NCBI RefSeq assembly: GCF_025751495.1
Contig: NZ_JAOWKZ010000001.1
Span: 503,920-567,919 of the forward strand
Direction of reading: 5' to 3'
DNA from: Albidovulum litorale
GTDB lineage: Bacteria > Pseudomonadota > Alphaproteobacteria > Rhodobacterales > Rhodobacteraceae
DNA length: 64,000 nucleotides
In this document: positions 27,232 through 35,844 of the stretch, in pieces
Numbering within the stretch: position 1 is the stretch's first letter
How the letters are laid out: each line of letters begins with the position of its first letter
Program-made: the position numbers and the translations under genes
Notes under the pieces: generated by a model
Told to the model about the DNA's origin: nothing
The model's input: the letters and a program-made list of their open reading frames with translations, nothing else
Database searches by the model: none

Positions 27232-28611
27232 TCAGGAAAAGACCTTCGTCAGCGCCTTGTCGATGGCGCCGGTGATCTGGTCGATATCGTCGGCGGTCGC
27301 GATCAGCGCGGGGCTGAGGCACAACGTGTTGTTGAAGCCGGGCAGCGAGCGGTTGGTCGCGCCGATGATCACGCCCTGCGCGCCGCATTCGGCGACAACG
27401 GCCTGGACCTTCTTCTCGTCCACCGGCTCCTTGGTCTGACGGTCGGCCACCAGTTCGGCGCCGCAGAACAGGCCCTTGCCGCGCACGTCGCCGATCACCC
27501 GGTGCTTTTCCATCAGCGCGCGAAGATTGTTCATCGTCCGCTCGCCCATCTTGATGGTGTTCTCCAGAAGACCCTCGTCCTCGATGATCCGCATGTTTTC
27601 GATTGCCGCCGCCGGGCCGGCGGTGCAGCCGCCGAACGTGGAGATGTCGCGGAAATAGTTCATCGGGTCAGACGAGTCGTCCTTGAACATGTTGAAGACC
27701 TCTTCGGTCGTCACCATGCAGGCGATGGCGGCATAGCCCGAGGCGACGCCCTTGGCCATGGTCACGAAATCCGGCTTGATGCCGAAATGCTGGTAGCCAA
27801 ACCAGGTGCCGGTGCGGCCCACGCCGCAGACGACCTCGTCGATATGCAGAAGGATGTCGTACTTCTTGCAGATCTCCTGCACCCGCTCCCAGTAGCCCTG
27901 CGGGGGCGTGATCACGCCGCCACCCGCCGTCACCGGCTCAAGGCAGAGCGCGCCGACCGTGTCGGGACCTTCGCGCAGGATCACTTCCTCGATCGCGTCG
28001 GCGGCGCGCTCGCCATAGTTCTCGACATCCCACTGCTTGCGGTATTCCAGGCAATGCGGAACCTTGACGAAGCCCGGCACGAAGGGGCCGTACTGGGCAT
28101 TGCGCTCATCCTGGCCGCCCGCCGACATCGTGGCGATGGTCGCACCGTGATAGTCGCGGTCACGGTAGAGGATCTTGTGCTTCTTGCCGCCGTAGCGCTT
28201 GTGCGCGATCTGGCGAATCATCTTGAAGGCCTTCTCGTTGGCTTCCGAACCGGAGTTGGTGTAGTAGACCCGGCTCATGCCCGGCATCTTCTCGATCAGT
28301 TTCTTGGCGAAGATCGACCCCGGGATCGAACCGGCCGAGTTGGCGAAGTAATTCACCTTGATCAGTTGGTCATAGACCGCCTTGGCGATGGATTCGCGGC
28401 CATAGCCCACATTCACCGTCCAGACGCCGCCGGACACGGCGTCCAGCAATTCGTTGCCCTTGGCATCCCAGACACGCATGCCCTTGCCTTCGATGATGAC
28501 TCGGGGGTCCGAGGTCTCGAACGGCTTGTGCTGAATCAGGTGATGCCAGAGATGGGCGCGGTCAGCCTCGACCACCTCGGAAATATCGTTTGAGTAGACG
28601 GAGTTGTTCAT
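27232..28611 (-). CDS. tpa: Taurine--pyruvate aminotransferase
   Basis: 459 aa class III PLP aminotransferase that converts taurine and pyruvate to sulfoacetaldehyde and alanine. Visible: GVWTVNVGYG, NSGSEANEKAFK (phosphate-binding), DYHGAT, HIDEVVCGVGRTGTWFG, and the PLP lysine in TMAKGVASGY. ATG 28611 has AAAGG about 9 bp upstream; an in-frame GTG at 28620 is less likely. A tandem CTGG-box pair lies about 110-140 bp upstream. No alanine dehydrogenase is present in the window to recycle pyruvate. Confidence 0.95.
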   Translation of the reverse strand: MNNSVYSNDISEVVEADRAHLWHHLIQHKPFETSDPRVIIEGKGMRVWDAKGNELLDAVSGGVWTVNVGYGRESIAKAVYDQLIKVNYFANSAGSIPGSIFAKKLIEKMPGMSRVYYTNSGSEANEKAFKMIRQIAHKRYGGKKHKILYRDRDYHGATIATMSAGGQDERNAQYGPFVPGFVKVPHCLEYRKQWDVENYGERAADAIEEVILREGPDTVGALCLEPVTAGGGVITPPQGYWERVQEICKKYDILLHIDEVVCGVGRTGTWFGYQHFGIKPDFVTMAKGVASGYAAIACMVTTEEVFNMFKDDSSDPMNYFRDISTFGGCTAGPAAAIENMRIIEDEGLLENTIKMGERTMNNLRALMEKHRVIGDVRGKGLFCGAELVADRQTKEPVDEKKVQAVVAECGAQGVIIGATNRSLPGFNNTLCLSPALIATADDIDQITGAIDKALTKVFS

Positions 28612-28718
28612 CTTGTTCACCCTTTCTGATGCGCGCTGCCCGGTGCGCTCTGCCCCTTATGGGCTGCTTTGCGACCAACGGACTTTCAACCGAAATCACC
28701 ACGGAATCAGCGCCGCCC

Positions 28719-28751
28719 GTAGGGCCAGAGATGCAGCTCGCATAATACCAG
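28719..28751 (-). promoter_or_regulatory. TauR box pair upstream of tpa
   Basis: Minus strand CTGGTATTAT (28751-28742) and CTGGCCCTAC (28728-28719), offset 23 bp, the second followed by GGGCGGCG as at xsc. The whole 417-bp tpa-tauA gap (28612-29028) holds no gene; it also contains AT-rich GGAAAG repeats near 28765-28795 of unknown role. Confidence 0.78.
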
Positions 28752-28913
28752 TTCCATAGAAAGTTTTCACTTTCCGAAATCTAGCTTTCCCGCTCATGGA
28801 AAAAGCTTGGGCGCGCTTGCCAGAATGGCTGCCCGGGCGCGGAAATGCCATTCAGCCCGGGAGGGGAGGAACGGATGAAGGGCACTGATCGGCAATCACC
28901 GCCGAACCAGCAT

Positions 28914-28947
28914 CTGGATATACAAACCAACCCCAATCTGGCCCTAT
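28914..28947 (+). promoter_or_regulatory. TauR box pair upstream of tauA
   Basis: CTGGATATAC (28914-28923) and CTGGCCCTAT (28938-28947) repeat with a 24-bp offset, about 80 bp before the tauA start and facing it. Confidence 0.72.
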
Positions 28948-29028
28948 ACCTAAACGCCCTTCGAACGCATCGTGTTAAGGATCACGGCGCGAAGCAAATG
29001 ACCGGACCAACTCAGGGAGAGAGACCGA

Positions 29029-30027
29029 ATGAAAACCAAGACATTGACGACCGCAGTCGCTGCCATGGCCCTCATGGCCGGTGGTCAGGCCGCGCATGCG
29101 CTCGACGAGATCACCGTCGCCTATTTCCTCGAATGGCCGATGCCCTTCGAATACGCTAAGGTCAAGGGCACCTACGAAGAAGAGATGGGCGTCAAGATCA
29201 ACTGGCGCAGCTTCGACACCGGCACCGCGATGTCGGCCGCAATGGCCTCGGGCGACGTGCATATCTCGGTCAGCCAGGGCGTGCCGCCCTTCGTCGTCGC
29301 GACCTCGGCCGGGCAGGATCTTCAGGCCGTCGATGTGGCCGTGTCCTATGCCGAGAACGACAACTGCGTTGTGCGCACCGATCTTGAGATCGACAAGGAC
29401 AATGCGGGCGAACTGGCAGGCAAGAAGGTCGCCGTTCCGATCGGCACCGCGGCGCATTACGGCTTCCTTAAGCAGATGGAGCATTTCGGCGTCGATATCG
29501 GCACTATGGAAATCGTCGACATGGCGCCGCCCGATGGCGCTGCCGCCTTCGCGCAGGGTTCGCTCGACATGGTCTGCGGTTGGGGTGGCGCACTGCGCCG
29601 GATGAAGGAACACGGCAATATCCTTCTGACCGGGGCCGAAAAGGAAGAACTCGGCATCCTCGTCTTCGACGTGACCTCTGTGCCCGCCTCTTTCGCGGCC
29701 GAAAACGGTGACCTCCTGGCGAAATTCCTGAAGGTTACGGCCGACGCCAACGCAATGTGGGCCGATGAGGCGAACCACGCCGAAATGCTGCCGGTCATCG
29801 CCGCGGATGCCGGCATGGACGAGGCCGCAACGGCCGAGACCATGGCCACCTTTGTCTTCCCGACCGTGGAAGAGCAGCTGAGTGCCAAATGGCTCGGCGG
29901 CGGCGCGCAGAGCTTCATGAAGGGCGTAGCCGACGTCTTCGTTTCGGCAGGCTCCATCGACGCGGCGCTCGACAGCTATGACGGCGCGGTGAACACCGAC
30001 GGGCTGACTGCCGCCTCGGGCATGTAA
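29029..30027 (+). CDS. tauA: Taurine ABC transporter substrate-binding protein
   Basis: 332 aa periplasmic protein with a Sec signal peptide (KTKTLTTAVAAMALMAGG, cleavage probably after AAHA near residue 24). The mature part begins LDEITVAYFLEWPMPFEYAK, typical of TauA. It has the NMT1/sulfonate-binding fold with two lobes and delivers taurine to TauBC. A GGGAGAGAG stretch precedes the ATG. It is divergent from tpa and fronted by its own CTGG-box pair. Confidence 0.93.
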   Translation: MKTKTLTTAVAAMALMAGGQAAHALDEITVAYFLEWPMPFEYAKVKGTYEEEMGVKINWRSFDTGTAMSAAMASGDVHISVSQGVPPFVVATSAGQDLQAVDVAVSYAENDNCVVRTDLEIDKDNAGELAGKKVAVPIGTAAHYGFLKQMEHFGVDIGTMEIVDMAPPDGAAAFAQGSLDMVCGWGGALRRMKEHGNILLTGAEKEELGILVFDVTSVPASFAAENGDLLAKFLKVTADANAMWADEANHAEMLPVIAADAGMDEAATAETMATFVFPTVEEQLSAKWLGGGAQSFMKGVADVFVSAGSIDAALDSYDGAVNTDGLTAASGM

Positions 30028-30080
30028 GGTACCAGTTGAACCGGGTTCGGGCGGCAGCGCCCGGACCTCCACTCACGGAA

Positions 30081-30103
30081 GGGGCTGCGCTAGGCGCAGC
30101 CCC
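30081..30103 (+). terminator. Hairpin between tauA and tauB
   Basis: A 10-bp perfect stem GGGGCTGCGC/GCGCAGCCCC (30081-30090, 30094-30103) with a 3-base loop and no T-run. It probably stabilises the tauA message so that the binding protein outnumbers TauBC. Confidence 0.55.
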
Positions 30104-30160
30104 GCCAAGTGAACATCGCGCGACGCGATCTTCCCGTCCAAACCTCAAGAAAGTGGCGAT

Positions 30161-30967
30161 ATGGCCGGACTTTCCATACAGAATATCTCGATGCGCTTCG
30201 ACCTGCCCAACGGCTCGTCGGTGCAGGCATTGAAGAATGTCAGCCTCGATCTGGCGCCGGGCGAACTTCTGAGCGTCCTGGGCCCCTCGGGCTGCGGCAA
30301 GACCACCCTTCTCAACATCGTCGCGGGCTTCCTTGCGCCCACCGAAGGCAAGATCATGCTGAACGGCCACCCGGTCACGGGCCCGGATGCCGAACGTGGC
30401 ATGGTGTTCCAGCAGGGCGCGCTCTTCGAATGGATGAACGTGCGCGACAATGTCAGCTTCGGCCCCCGCATGGCCGGTCAGAAGGAATCCCAGTACGGCA
30501 AGGAGGTCGATCATCTCCTCGACATCGTCGGGTTGAGGGAGTTCAAGGAAAAGGCGATCTATGAGCTGTCCGGCGGTATGCAGCAGCGCGTGGCGCTGGC
30601 CCGCTGCCTCGCCAACCACCCCGATGTGATCCTGATGGACGAGCCCTTGGGCGCGCTCGACGCGCTGACGCGGGAAAAGATGCAAAGCCTTGTCCTGAAG
30701 CTCTGGAAAGAGACCGGCAAGACCATCATCCTCATCACCCATTCGGTGGAAGAGGCGCTGCTTCTGGGCGAACGCCTTCTGGTCATGGCCCCGCGCCCCG
30801 GCCGCATCCACAAGGAATACCGCCTGCCCTTCGCCGATCTCGGCGTCGGCAAGGACCTGCGCGAGGTCAAGAAACATCCCGACTTCGCCGTGAAGCGCGA
30901 AGAGATCCTCGCGATGATCTGGAACATGGAAGAGGAAATCATGGGACGCATGGAGGCGGCACAATGA
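30161..30967 (+). CDS. tauB: Taurine ABC transporter ATP-binding protein
   Basis: 268 aa ABC ATPase: Walker A GPSGCGKTT near residue 44, Q-loop MVFQQGALFEWMNV, signature LSGGMQQRVA near 142, Walker B VILMDEPLGALD near 160, and the switch His in LITHSVEEALL. The ATP-hydrolysing partner of TauC; it overlaps tauC by 4 bp (ATGA). The family also serves other sulfonates and nitrate, but the locus defines taurine. Confidence 0.94.
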   Translation: MAGLSIQNISMRFDLPNGSSVQALKNVSLDLAPGELLSVLGPSGCGKTTLLNIVAGFLAPTEGKIMLNGHPVTGPDAERGMVFQQGALFEWMNVRDNVSFGPRMAGQKESQYGKEVDHLLDIVGLREFKEKAIYELSGGMQQRVALARCLANHPDVILMDEPLGALDALTREKMQSLVLKLWKETGKTIILITHSVEEALLLGERLLVMAPRPGRIHKEYRLPFADLGVGKDLREVKKHPDFAVKREEILAMIWNMEEEIMGRMEAAQ

Positions 30968-32238
30968 CCGGTCTGATCATCCTTGCGGTCTATGTCGCAA
31001 TCTTCGTCGGCAGTTTCGTCGCGACGAAGTTCCTCGTCCACAAGACAAGGCGCGATTTCACCTCGCTGAAGACCGTGACCTTCGGCGACGAAAGCGCGGT
31101 GACGCCGAACCGGGTCGCCAGCGTCGTCTCGATCCTGACGCTGTTCCTTATCTGGGGGTCCTTCACCGGATCGAAGCTGCTGCCCTCCTTCCTGCACGCG
31201 CCGGGGCCGTTCACCGGCGAGGCGGAACTCACCTACACGCTGGAGGCCGAGGACGGGTCCCGCGACGATGCCACGATCAAGGTACTGGTCTACCAGCTTG
31301 GCGCGGACGTTGCCGAACCCGCGATTGAACCCGGCGACGGCTTTGCCAAGAATGACGGTTTGACCATGGCGTCCGGTCGTTCAACGACGATCATCTTCGA
31401 CAAGAACGACGAAATTACCCGCAAAATGGGTGCCAAGGTCGTGGCCGTCGATGGCAAGCCGATTGGTCCCGGCCAAACCGTTAGCATCGGTGCGGGCACG
31501 GTTTCGCTCAGCGACAAGGGCGCGATTCAATTCGCCCCGCCGCTTGGCCTCCAGATGGACCCGATCTGGCTGCCCGCGCCGGAATCGGTCGTGAGCCGAT
31601 TCCTGGAGATCCTGAATTCCGGCTATCGCGGCAGCACGCTCTTGGAGCATCTCGGCTATTCGCTCTTTCGGGTTGTCGTCGGCTTCATCTGCGGCGCCAT
31701 CGTCGGTATCCCGCTGGGTTATGCGATGGGCCTGTCGGACTGGTTCCGCGGTTGGTTCGACCCGATCGTCGAGTTCATGCGTCCGGTGCCACCCTTGGCG
31801 CTGATCCCGCTGGTGATCATCTGGGCCGGGATCGGCGAGACCGGCAAGATCATCCTTCTGTTCCTCGCGGCACTCTGGATCATGGCCATCGCGGCCCGGT
31901 CCGGCGTGTCCGGCGTGAGGATCACCAAGATCCACGCCGCCTACTCGCTCGGCGCGACCAAGCCGCAGATCATGCGTCACGTCATCGTGCCGAACTCGCT
32001 GCCCGACATCTTCACCGGTGCGCGGGTGGCAATGGGGGTCTGCTGGGGCACGGTCGTCGCGGCGGAACTCGTCGCTGCCGAAAAGGGCGCGGGCATGATG
32101 ATCATGGTCGCCTCCAAATTCCAGCTTACCGATATCGTCATCATGGGGATCATCCTGATCGGTCTCATCGGCTTCGGCATCGATATCCTGATGCGCATGG
32201 CTGAAAAATGGCTGGTGCCCTGGAAGGGCCGCGCCTGA
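30964..32238 (+). CDS. tauC: Taurine ABC transporter permease with enlarged N-terminal region
   Basis: 424 aa, against about 275 for classical TauC. The core permease occupies about residues 203-424 (LPAPESVVSRFLEIL, then EAA-type loop IHAAYSLGATKPQIMRHVIVPNSLPD). In front lie two hydrophobic segments (about 3-22 and 50-70) and a soluble stretch of roughly 120 residues (about 80-200), predicted to face the periplasm because it directly precedes the core helices. The function of this insert is unknown. Translation is coupled to tauB, and a strong terminator follows. Confidence 0.9.
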   Translation: MTGLIILAVYVAIFVGSFVATKFLVHKTRRDFTSLKTVTFGDESAVTPNRVASVVSILTLFLIWGSFTGSKLLPSFLHAPGPFTGEAELTYTLEAEDGSRDDATIKVLVYQLGADVAEPAIEPGDGFAKNDGLTMASGRSTTIIFDKNDEITRKMGAKVVAVDGKPIGPGQTVSIGAGTVSLSDKGAIQFAPPLGLQMDPIWLPAPESVVSRFLEILNSGYRGSTLLEHLGYSLFRVVVGFICGAIVGIPLGYAMGLSDWFRGWFDPIVEFMRPVPPLALIPLVIIWAGIGETGKIILLFLAALWIMAIAARSGVSGVRITKIHAAYSLGATKPQIMRHVIVPNSLPDIFTGARVAMGVCWGTVVAAELVAAEKGAGMMIMVASKFQLTDIVIMGIILIGLIGFGIDILMRMAEKWLVPWKGRA

Positions 32239-32269
32239 GGCGCAGCTTACGGAACGACGCTCCCACCTG

Positions 32270-32297
32270 ACCCGGCCATAAAGGTCGGGTTTTTTCT
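32270..32297 (+). terminator. Rho-independent terminator of tauABC
   Basis: Stem ACCCGGCC (32270-32277) / GGTCGGGT (32283-32290), loop ATAAA, followed by six T and further T-rich sequence, 32 bp after the tauC stop. Confidence 0.88.
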
Positions 32298-32670
32298 TTA
32301 TTGTTCCCGCGCGGATTGTGAATTCGGCATCTCATATCCTGGGCTTTTATTAAAAACAGAATGTTTCCAGACCGCTAGCAGGGAAATGGGGCGATCCTGC
32401 CGCATTCCTTAAGTTGCCGCGTCGGGTGCTTTTCAGGCCTGCGGAACCGCTTTTCAGTCCACAATCCCGACCGGTGACAAAAATGGGTAGCGAACCGTCA
32501 ACGATCGTTTCGTCTGTGGAACCATTGGCCGGCGCTGGTAATCATGGCTGCCCCAAACCAGTCCGGAATCAGGATAAATCCCGCCTTGGCTCAGCCGCAT
32601 TCCCCCTCTTTCCTATGCTCATCCAGTAACGACCGCCCGTTCAAGCGGTCAGTAAGAGTAACGAGGACCA
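32298..32670. other. Non-coding stretch between tauC terminator and Hint gene
   Basis: No convincing gene on either strand. It is more AT-rich than its surroundings. The only structure seen is a 6-bp dyad GACCGC (32631-32636) / GCGGTC (32645-32650) 20 bp before the Hint gene start, possibly an operator or leader hairpin. Confidence 0.5.
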
Positions 32671-33213
32671 ATGAAATCTTTTTACGAGTCAGCCCATTCC
32701 ACGAACCAACATCCGCTTCCGCCCGGTCGGGGTGCCATGATCCCGGAAAGCCCACGCCCCTCCCCCCGCATGGCAGTCCCTGTAATCTGGACCTTGCCGG
32801 GTCTTGTCAGTACGGCCCGCGTTGAAACCTCTTTCGGCGCGCTGCCCGTTCAGGCGTTGCGCAAGCACGATCCCCTGCGCACAGTTCAGGGCAGCATTGT
32901 CCGGGTAACGCGTATCGTCACCAACCATCTCGACGCCGATTTCCTGAGCGCCAATCCAGACGCGCAGCCGATCCGGATATCCGCCGGGGCGCTCGGGCCG
33001 AATTGTCCGAAAACCGATCTGCTTGTCTCCCCGGGACAGAAGATCAATGTCAGCCCCGGCCAGTTCCGGCAGGACTTCCGCCTTGCGCGAGATCTCGTGA
33101 ACAAACCGGGCGTGATGCGGGCGCCACAGTCGCTGGTCAGCTATTACAGCTTTCAGTGCACGGCCCCGGCCGCCGTTCTGGCGGAAGGTCTCTGCATCAG
33201 CGTGGATGCCTAA
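32671..33213 (+). CDS. Hint (Hedgehog/intein) domain protein, solitary
   Basis: 180 aa. Residues about 45-150 resemble the Hint_2 domain common in Rhodobacteraceae: PGLVSTARVETSFGALPVQAL, DPLRTVQGS, PIRISAGALG and DLLVSPGQKI. The nucleophilic Cys normally expected at the domain start is not seen; Ser in LVSTARV occupies that area, so self-processing is doubtful. There is no calcium-binding or secretion repeat domain attached. GAGGA precedes the ATG. It is followed at once by a palindromic repeat. Confidence 0.65.
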   Translation: MKSFYESAHSTNQHPLPPGRGAMIPESPRPSPRMAVPVIWTLPGLVSTARVETSFGALPVQALRKHDPLRTVQGSIVRVTRIVTNHLDADFLSANPDAQPIRISAGALGPNCPKTDLLVSPGQKINVSPGQFRQDFRLARDLVNKPGVMRAPQSLVSYYSFQCTAPAAVLAEGLCISVDA

Positions 33214-33301
33214 AGCGTTTCGGGTTTTAGCTTGAATGACAGGTATCAGAATTCGAACGAAAAAGGTTCGACTTCTGATTCAAAGTAAACCCGAAACGCT
33301 A
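33213..33301. repeat. Long imperfect palindromic repeat element
   Basis: Outer arms AGCGTTTCGGGTTT (33214-33227) and its complement (33287-33300) match over 14 bp, extended by TTGAAT pairing. Inner arms CAGAATTCGAAC and GTTCGACTTCTG pair around a GAAAAAG loop. About 9 bases bulge on the left side. The right arm encodes the end of rlmE. It looks like a dispersed palindromic unit (REP/MITE-like) lying between convergent genes. Confidence 0.8.
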
Positions 33302-34038
33302 TCATCGGCAGCATCTTCCTCAGGAACGCCCCGGAAACCCGTGGCGACCACGAATTTTTCCGAACTGTCGGCACGACTTGCGGGCGGCTTCACATTCGCG
33401 ACCTTGGTAAAGGCGCGTTTGAGAAGCGCCTGCAACTCGTTCTCGGCCCCACCCGCAAGAACCTTGGCGACAAAGGTGCCGCCCTCTTCCAGAACGTCGA
33501 AAGCGAAGTAAGCAGCCGCCTCACAAAGCGCCACGATGCGCAGGTGGTCTGTACCCTTGTGGCCGGAGGACGCCGCCGCCATGTCGGACATGACCACATC
33601 GGCCTTGCCGCCGAGCCATTCCTTCACCTTCTCGTCCGCATCGTCGGAGAGGAAATCGAGCTGATGGATCTCGGCCCCGGCAATGGGTTCGACCTCCTGA
33701 AGGTCGACGCCCAGAACCGTGCCGACCTTCTTGCCGGATTTCTGGCCAAGCGCGTTTACCCGCTCCACCGCGACCTGGCACCACCCCCCCGGCGCACAGC
33801 CAAGGTCGACGACCCGCGCGCCGGGCACGAGGAAGCGGAACTTGTCGTCAAGCTCCAGGATCTTGTAGGCCGCCCTGCCCCGGTAGCCTTCCTTCCTGGC
33901 CCGCTGCACATAAGGATCGTTCAGCTGACGTTCGAGCCAGAGGGTCGAAGACAGTTTCCGCCCCTTGGCGGTCTTGACCCGCACCCGAAGATCGCGCTGC
34001 CCGCGTCCCGATGTCTTGCCCGAAGGTGTCTTCGCCAT
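33280..34038 (-). CDS. rlmE: 23S rRNA (uridine-2'-O)-methyltransferase RlmE
   Basis: 252 aa FtsJ-family enzyme methylating the ribose of U2552 in 23S rRNA. Motifs: [24 protein letters not shown] (SAM-binding), [27 protein letters not shown], and [12 protein letters not shown] carrying the catalytic Lys. ATG 34038 fits the family start; the frame extends upstream without homology. A basic N-terminal stretch precedes the domain. The last seven residues DSVSGLL are encoded by the right arm of the palindromic repeat, so the native C-terminus has been replaced. Confidence 0.93.
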   Translation of the reverse strand: MAKTPSGKTSGRGQRDLRVRVKTAKGRKLSSTLWLERQLNDPYVQRARKEGYRGRAAYKILELDDKFRFLVPGARVVDLGCAPGGWCQVAVERVNALGQKSGKKVGTVLGVDLQEVEPIAGAEIHQLDFLSDDADEKVKEWLGGKADVVMSDMAAASSGHKGTDHLRIVALCEAAAYFAFDVLEEGGTFVAKVLAGGAENELQALLKRAFTKVANVKPPASRADSSEKFVVATGFRGVPEEDAADDSVSGLL

Positions 34039-34126
34039 ATCCCCTGCCCGTGCCGGGCCCTCAGTACTTCGTTCCGGTTCAAATACGCACCCAGCGCCGC
34101 CAAGGCAATCGCGCGCGGCCAAAGGC

Positions 34127-35239
34127 TCAGAACGGCCCGTCCTCAAGCACCCCGTCAGCCGACATCTGGGCGTAAAGCAGCCCTTCACGCAGCCCCCGGT
34201 CGGCAACCGACAACCTGTCGGTCGGCCAGATCCGCATCAGCGCCTGCAAGATCGCCGCACCTGACATGATCAGCGAATGCCGGTCGCGCCCGATGCGGGG
34301 ATCGTTTCTGCGCCCTTCGGGGCCCATGTGGAGGTATTCGAGGATCACCTTGTCGATCTGATCCGAGGTCATGCGCAGCCCATCGACCTTGGTCCGGTCA
34401 TAGCGCTTAAGCCCCAGATGGCTGGCCGCGACGGTGGTCACCGTGCCGCTGGTGCCGATGATCTGGAACCCCTCGCGCGGCTGGCTGGAATTGTAGGGCG
34501 AGAAATCGGCGAGGTTCTCCTCGAAGAACCAGCTCATCAGCGCGAATCGCGCGGCGTCGTCTTCCACGTCGTGGAACTGGTCCTTCAGCGTCGCAACCCC
34601 CAGTGGGACCGAAATCCAGTCGACAACCTTGGCGGCCGGAAACGGGCTTTCCGGCGGGTGAAAGCCCGCGTGAAGCCGCATGATCGCGCGGGGCCGGTCA
34701 TGGCGGGGCACGGCGGACAGGTCGATCCAGACCAGTTCGGTCGAGCCGCCGCCGATATCGACGACCAGCAGCTGCTCGGTCTTGGTCGAGACCAGCGGCG
34801 CGCAGGACACGACCGCCAGCCGCGCCTCTTCCTCGGGCTCGATGATCTCCAGGGGCAGGCCGGTTTCCTTCTTCACCATGCCGATGAATTCCGCGGCATT
34901 CTTCGCCCGGCGGCAGGCCTCGGTCGCGACCAGCCGCATCCGCTTCACGTCATGCTGCTCAATCTTGCGGCGACAGATCTGAATCGCCTGCACTGTGCGC
35001 GCCATCGAGCCGCGCGACAAGCGGCCCGACGCTTCCAGCCCGTGCCCGAGCTGGACGGATTTCGAGAAACTGTCGACCACATGAAACTGACTGCCCTTCG
35101 GCTGGGCAATCAGCATGCGACAACTGTTGGTGCCGAGATCCAGCGCCGCATATAGCTGCGCTGGGTCCGGCCTTGGGGTGCCTGGCGGCTCGACCGATCT
35201 CGGGAACGCGCCCGCACCTCCGGGACGCCTGGGCGCCAT
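34127..35239 (-). CDS. Ppx/GppA phosphatase family protein
   Basis: 370 aa of the ASKHA fold. It has [14 protein letters not shown] near residue 31, the acidic EPEEEARL segment, and [16 protein letters not shown], all typical of exopolyphosphatase/guanosine pentaphosphatase enzymes; the C-terminal HD domain of full-length Ppx is absent, giving the short form common in alphaproteobacteria next to rlmE. Substrate may be polyphosphate or pppGpp. A short gap of 88 bp separates it from rlmE, so they may be co-transcribed. Confidence 0.9.
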   Translation of the reverse strand: MAPRRPGGAGAFPRSVEPPGTPRPDPAQLYAALDLGTNSCRMLIAQPKGSQFHVVDSFSKSVQLGHGLEASGRLSRGSMARTVQAIQICRRKIEQHDVKRMRLVATEACRRAKNAAEFIGMVKKETGLPLEIIEPEEEARLAVVSCAPLVSTKTEQLLVVDIGGGSTELVWIDLSAVPRHDRPRAIMRLHAGFHPPESPFPAAKVVDWISVPLGVATLKDQFHDVEDDAARFALMSWFFEENLADFSPYNSSQPREGFQIIGTSGTVTTVAASHLGLKRYDRTKVDGLRMTSDQIDKVILEYLHMGPEGRRNDPRIGRDRHSLIMSGAAILQALMRIWPTDRLSVADRGLREGLLYAQMSADGVLEDGPF

Positions 35240-35520
35240 CTTTGCGCCCTCCGATTTGCTGTTACCTTAAACTTAGTCGGCGGAACCCCGTCGCGCAAGC
35301 TGGGCGCGGGTCTGCCCGGTGACAATTTGAGAATGAAGGCGGGCCTCATGTTCTTCATGAGGATTTTGACCTCGAAATCGGCCTGCCAGCCATGGCATGC
35401 CCGTCCCGTGAGCGGCAACAGGACACAAGCAGGTCGCTCCGGTCCCGCACAATGTCGAAAACCGGCACTGATGTGCGGGTTGCGACGAGTATTGAGGGCG
35501 CGAACCGAGAAGGAATCGTC

Positions 35521-35817
35521 ATGGCTGAAGTCACCATCGTCTACTGGCGCGACATCCCGGCCCAGGTCATCGTCGGCAAGGGCCGCCGCGGCACGAAAAA
35601 GCCGCTGCCAGAGCGCTTTGAACAGGCCATCGACCGCGCCGCGATGAAGACGGGCGCGGCCGGAACCGATGACTATCTCGCCGAATGGCGCAAGGCCGAA
35701 CCCTTCACCGTCGAGGGCGATGACGAAGAGGTCGCAACCGCCCAGGTGGCGCGGATCGACGCCGAATACGACAAGGAGCGTATCAAGGCGCTCATCGACA
35801 ATGATGGCTGGGCGTGA
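35521..35817 (+). CDS. Virulence-factor family small protein (PF13769-like)
   Basis: 98 aa, starting AEVTIVYWRDIPAQVIVGKG, with AAG-GAA spaced before ATG 35521. The name virulence factor is only a family label. In Rhodobacteraceae this gene recurs ahead of a MetF-like reductase and a methyltetrahydrofolate methyltransferase, as here (28 bp then 27 bp gaps), suggesting a role in a corrinoid-dependent one-carbon transfer pathway. The mechanism is unknown. The 281 bp upstream hold no further gene; I found no convincing cobalamin or SAM riboswitch there. Confidence 0.75.
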   Translation: MAEVTIVYWRDIPAQVIVGKGRRGTKKPLPERFEQAIDRAAMKTGAAGTDDYLAEWRKAEPFTVEGDDEEVATAQVARIDAEYDKERIKALIDNDGWA

Positions 35818-35844
35818 CGCCCCTAATTTAACCGGAGGGTTGCA

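Noticed and set aside
35240-35520. Cobalamin, SAM or SAH riboswitch upstream of the virulence-factor-family gene
   Set aside because: The location is suggestive, but the conserved box and pairing pattern of these riboswitches could not be found.
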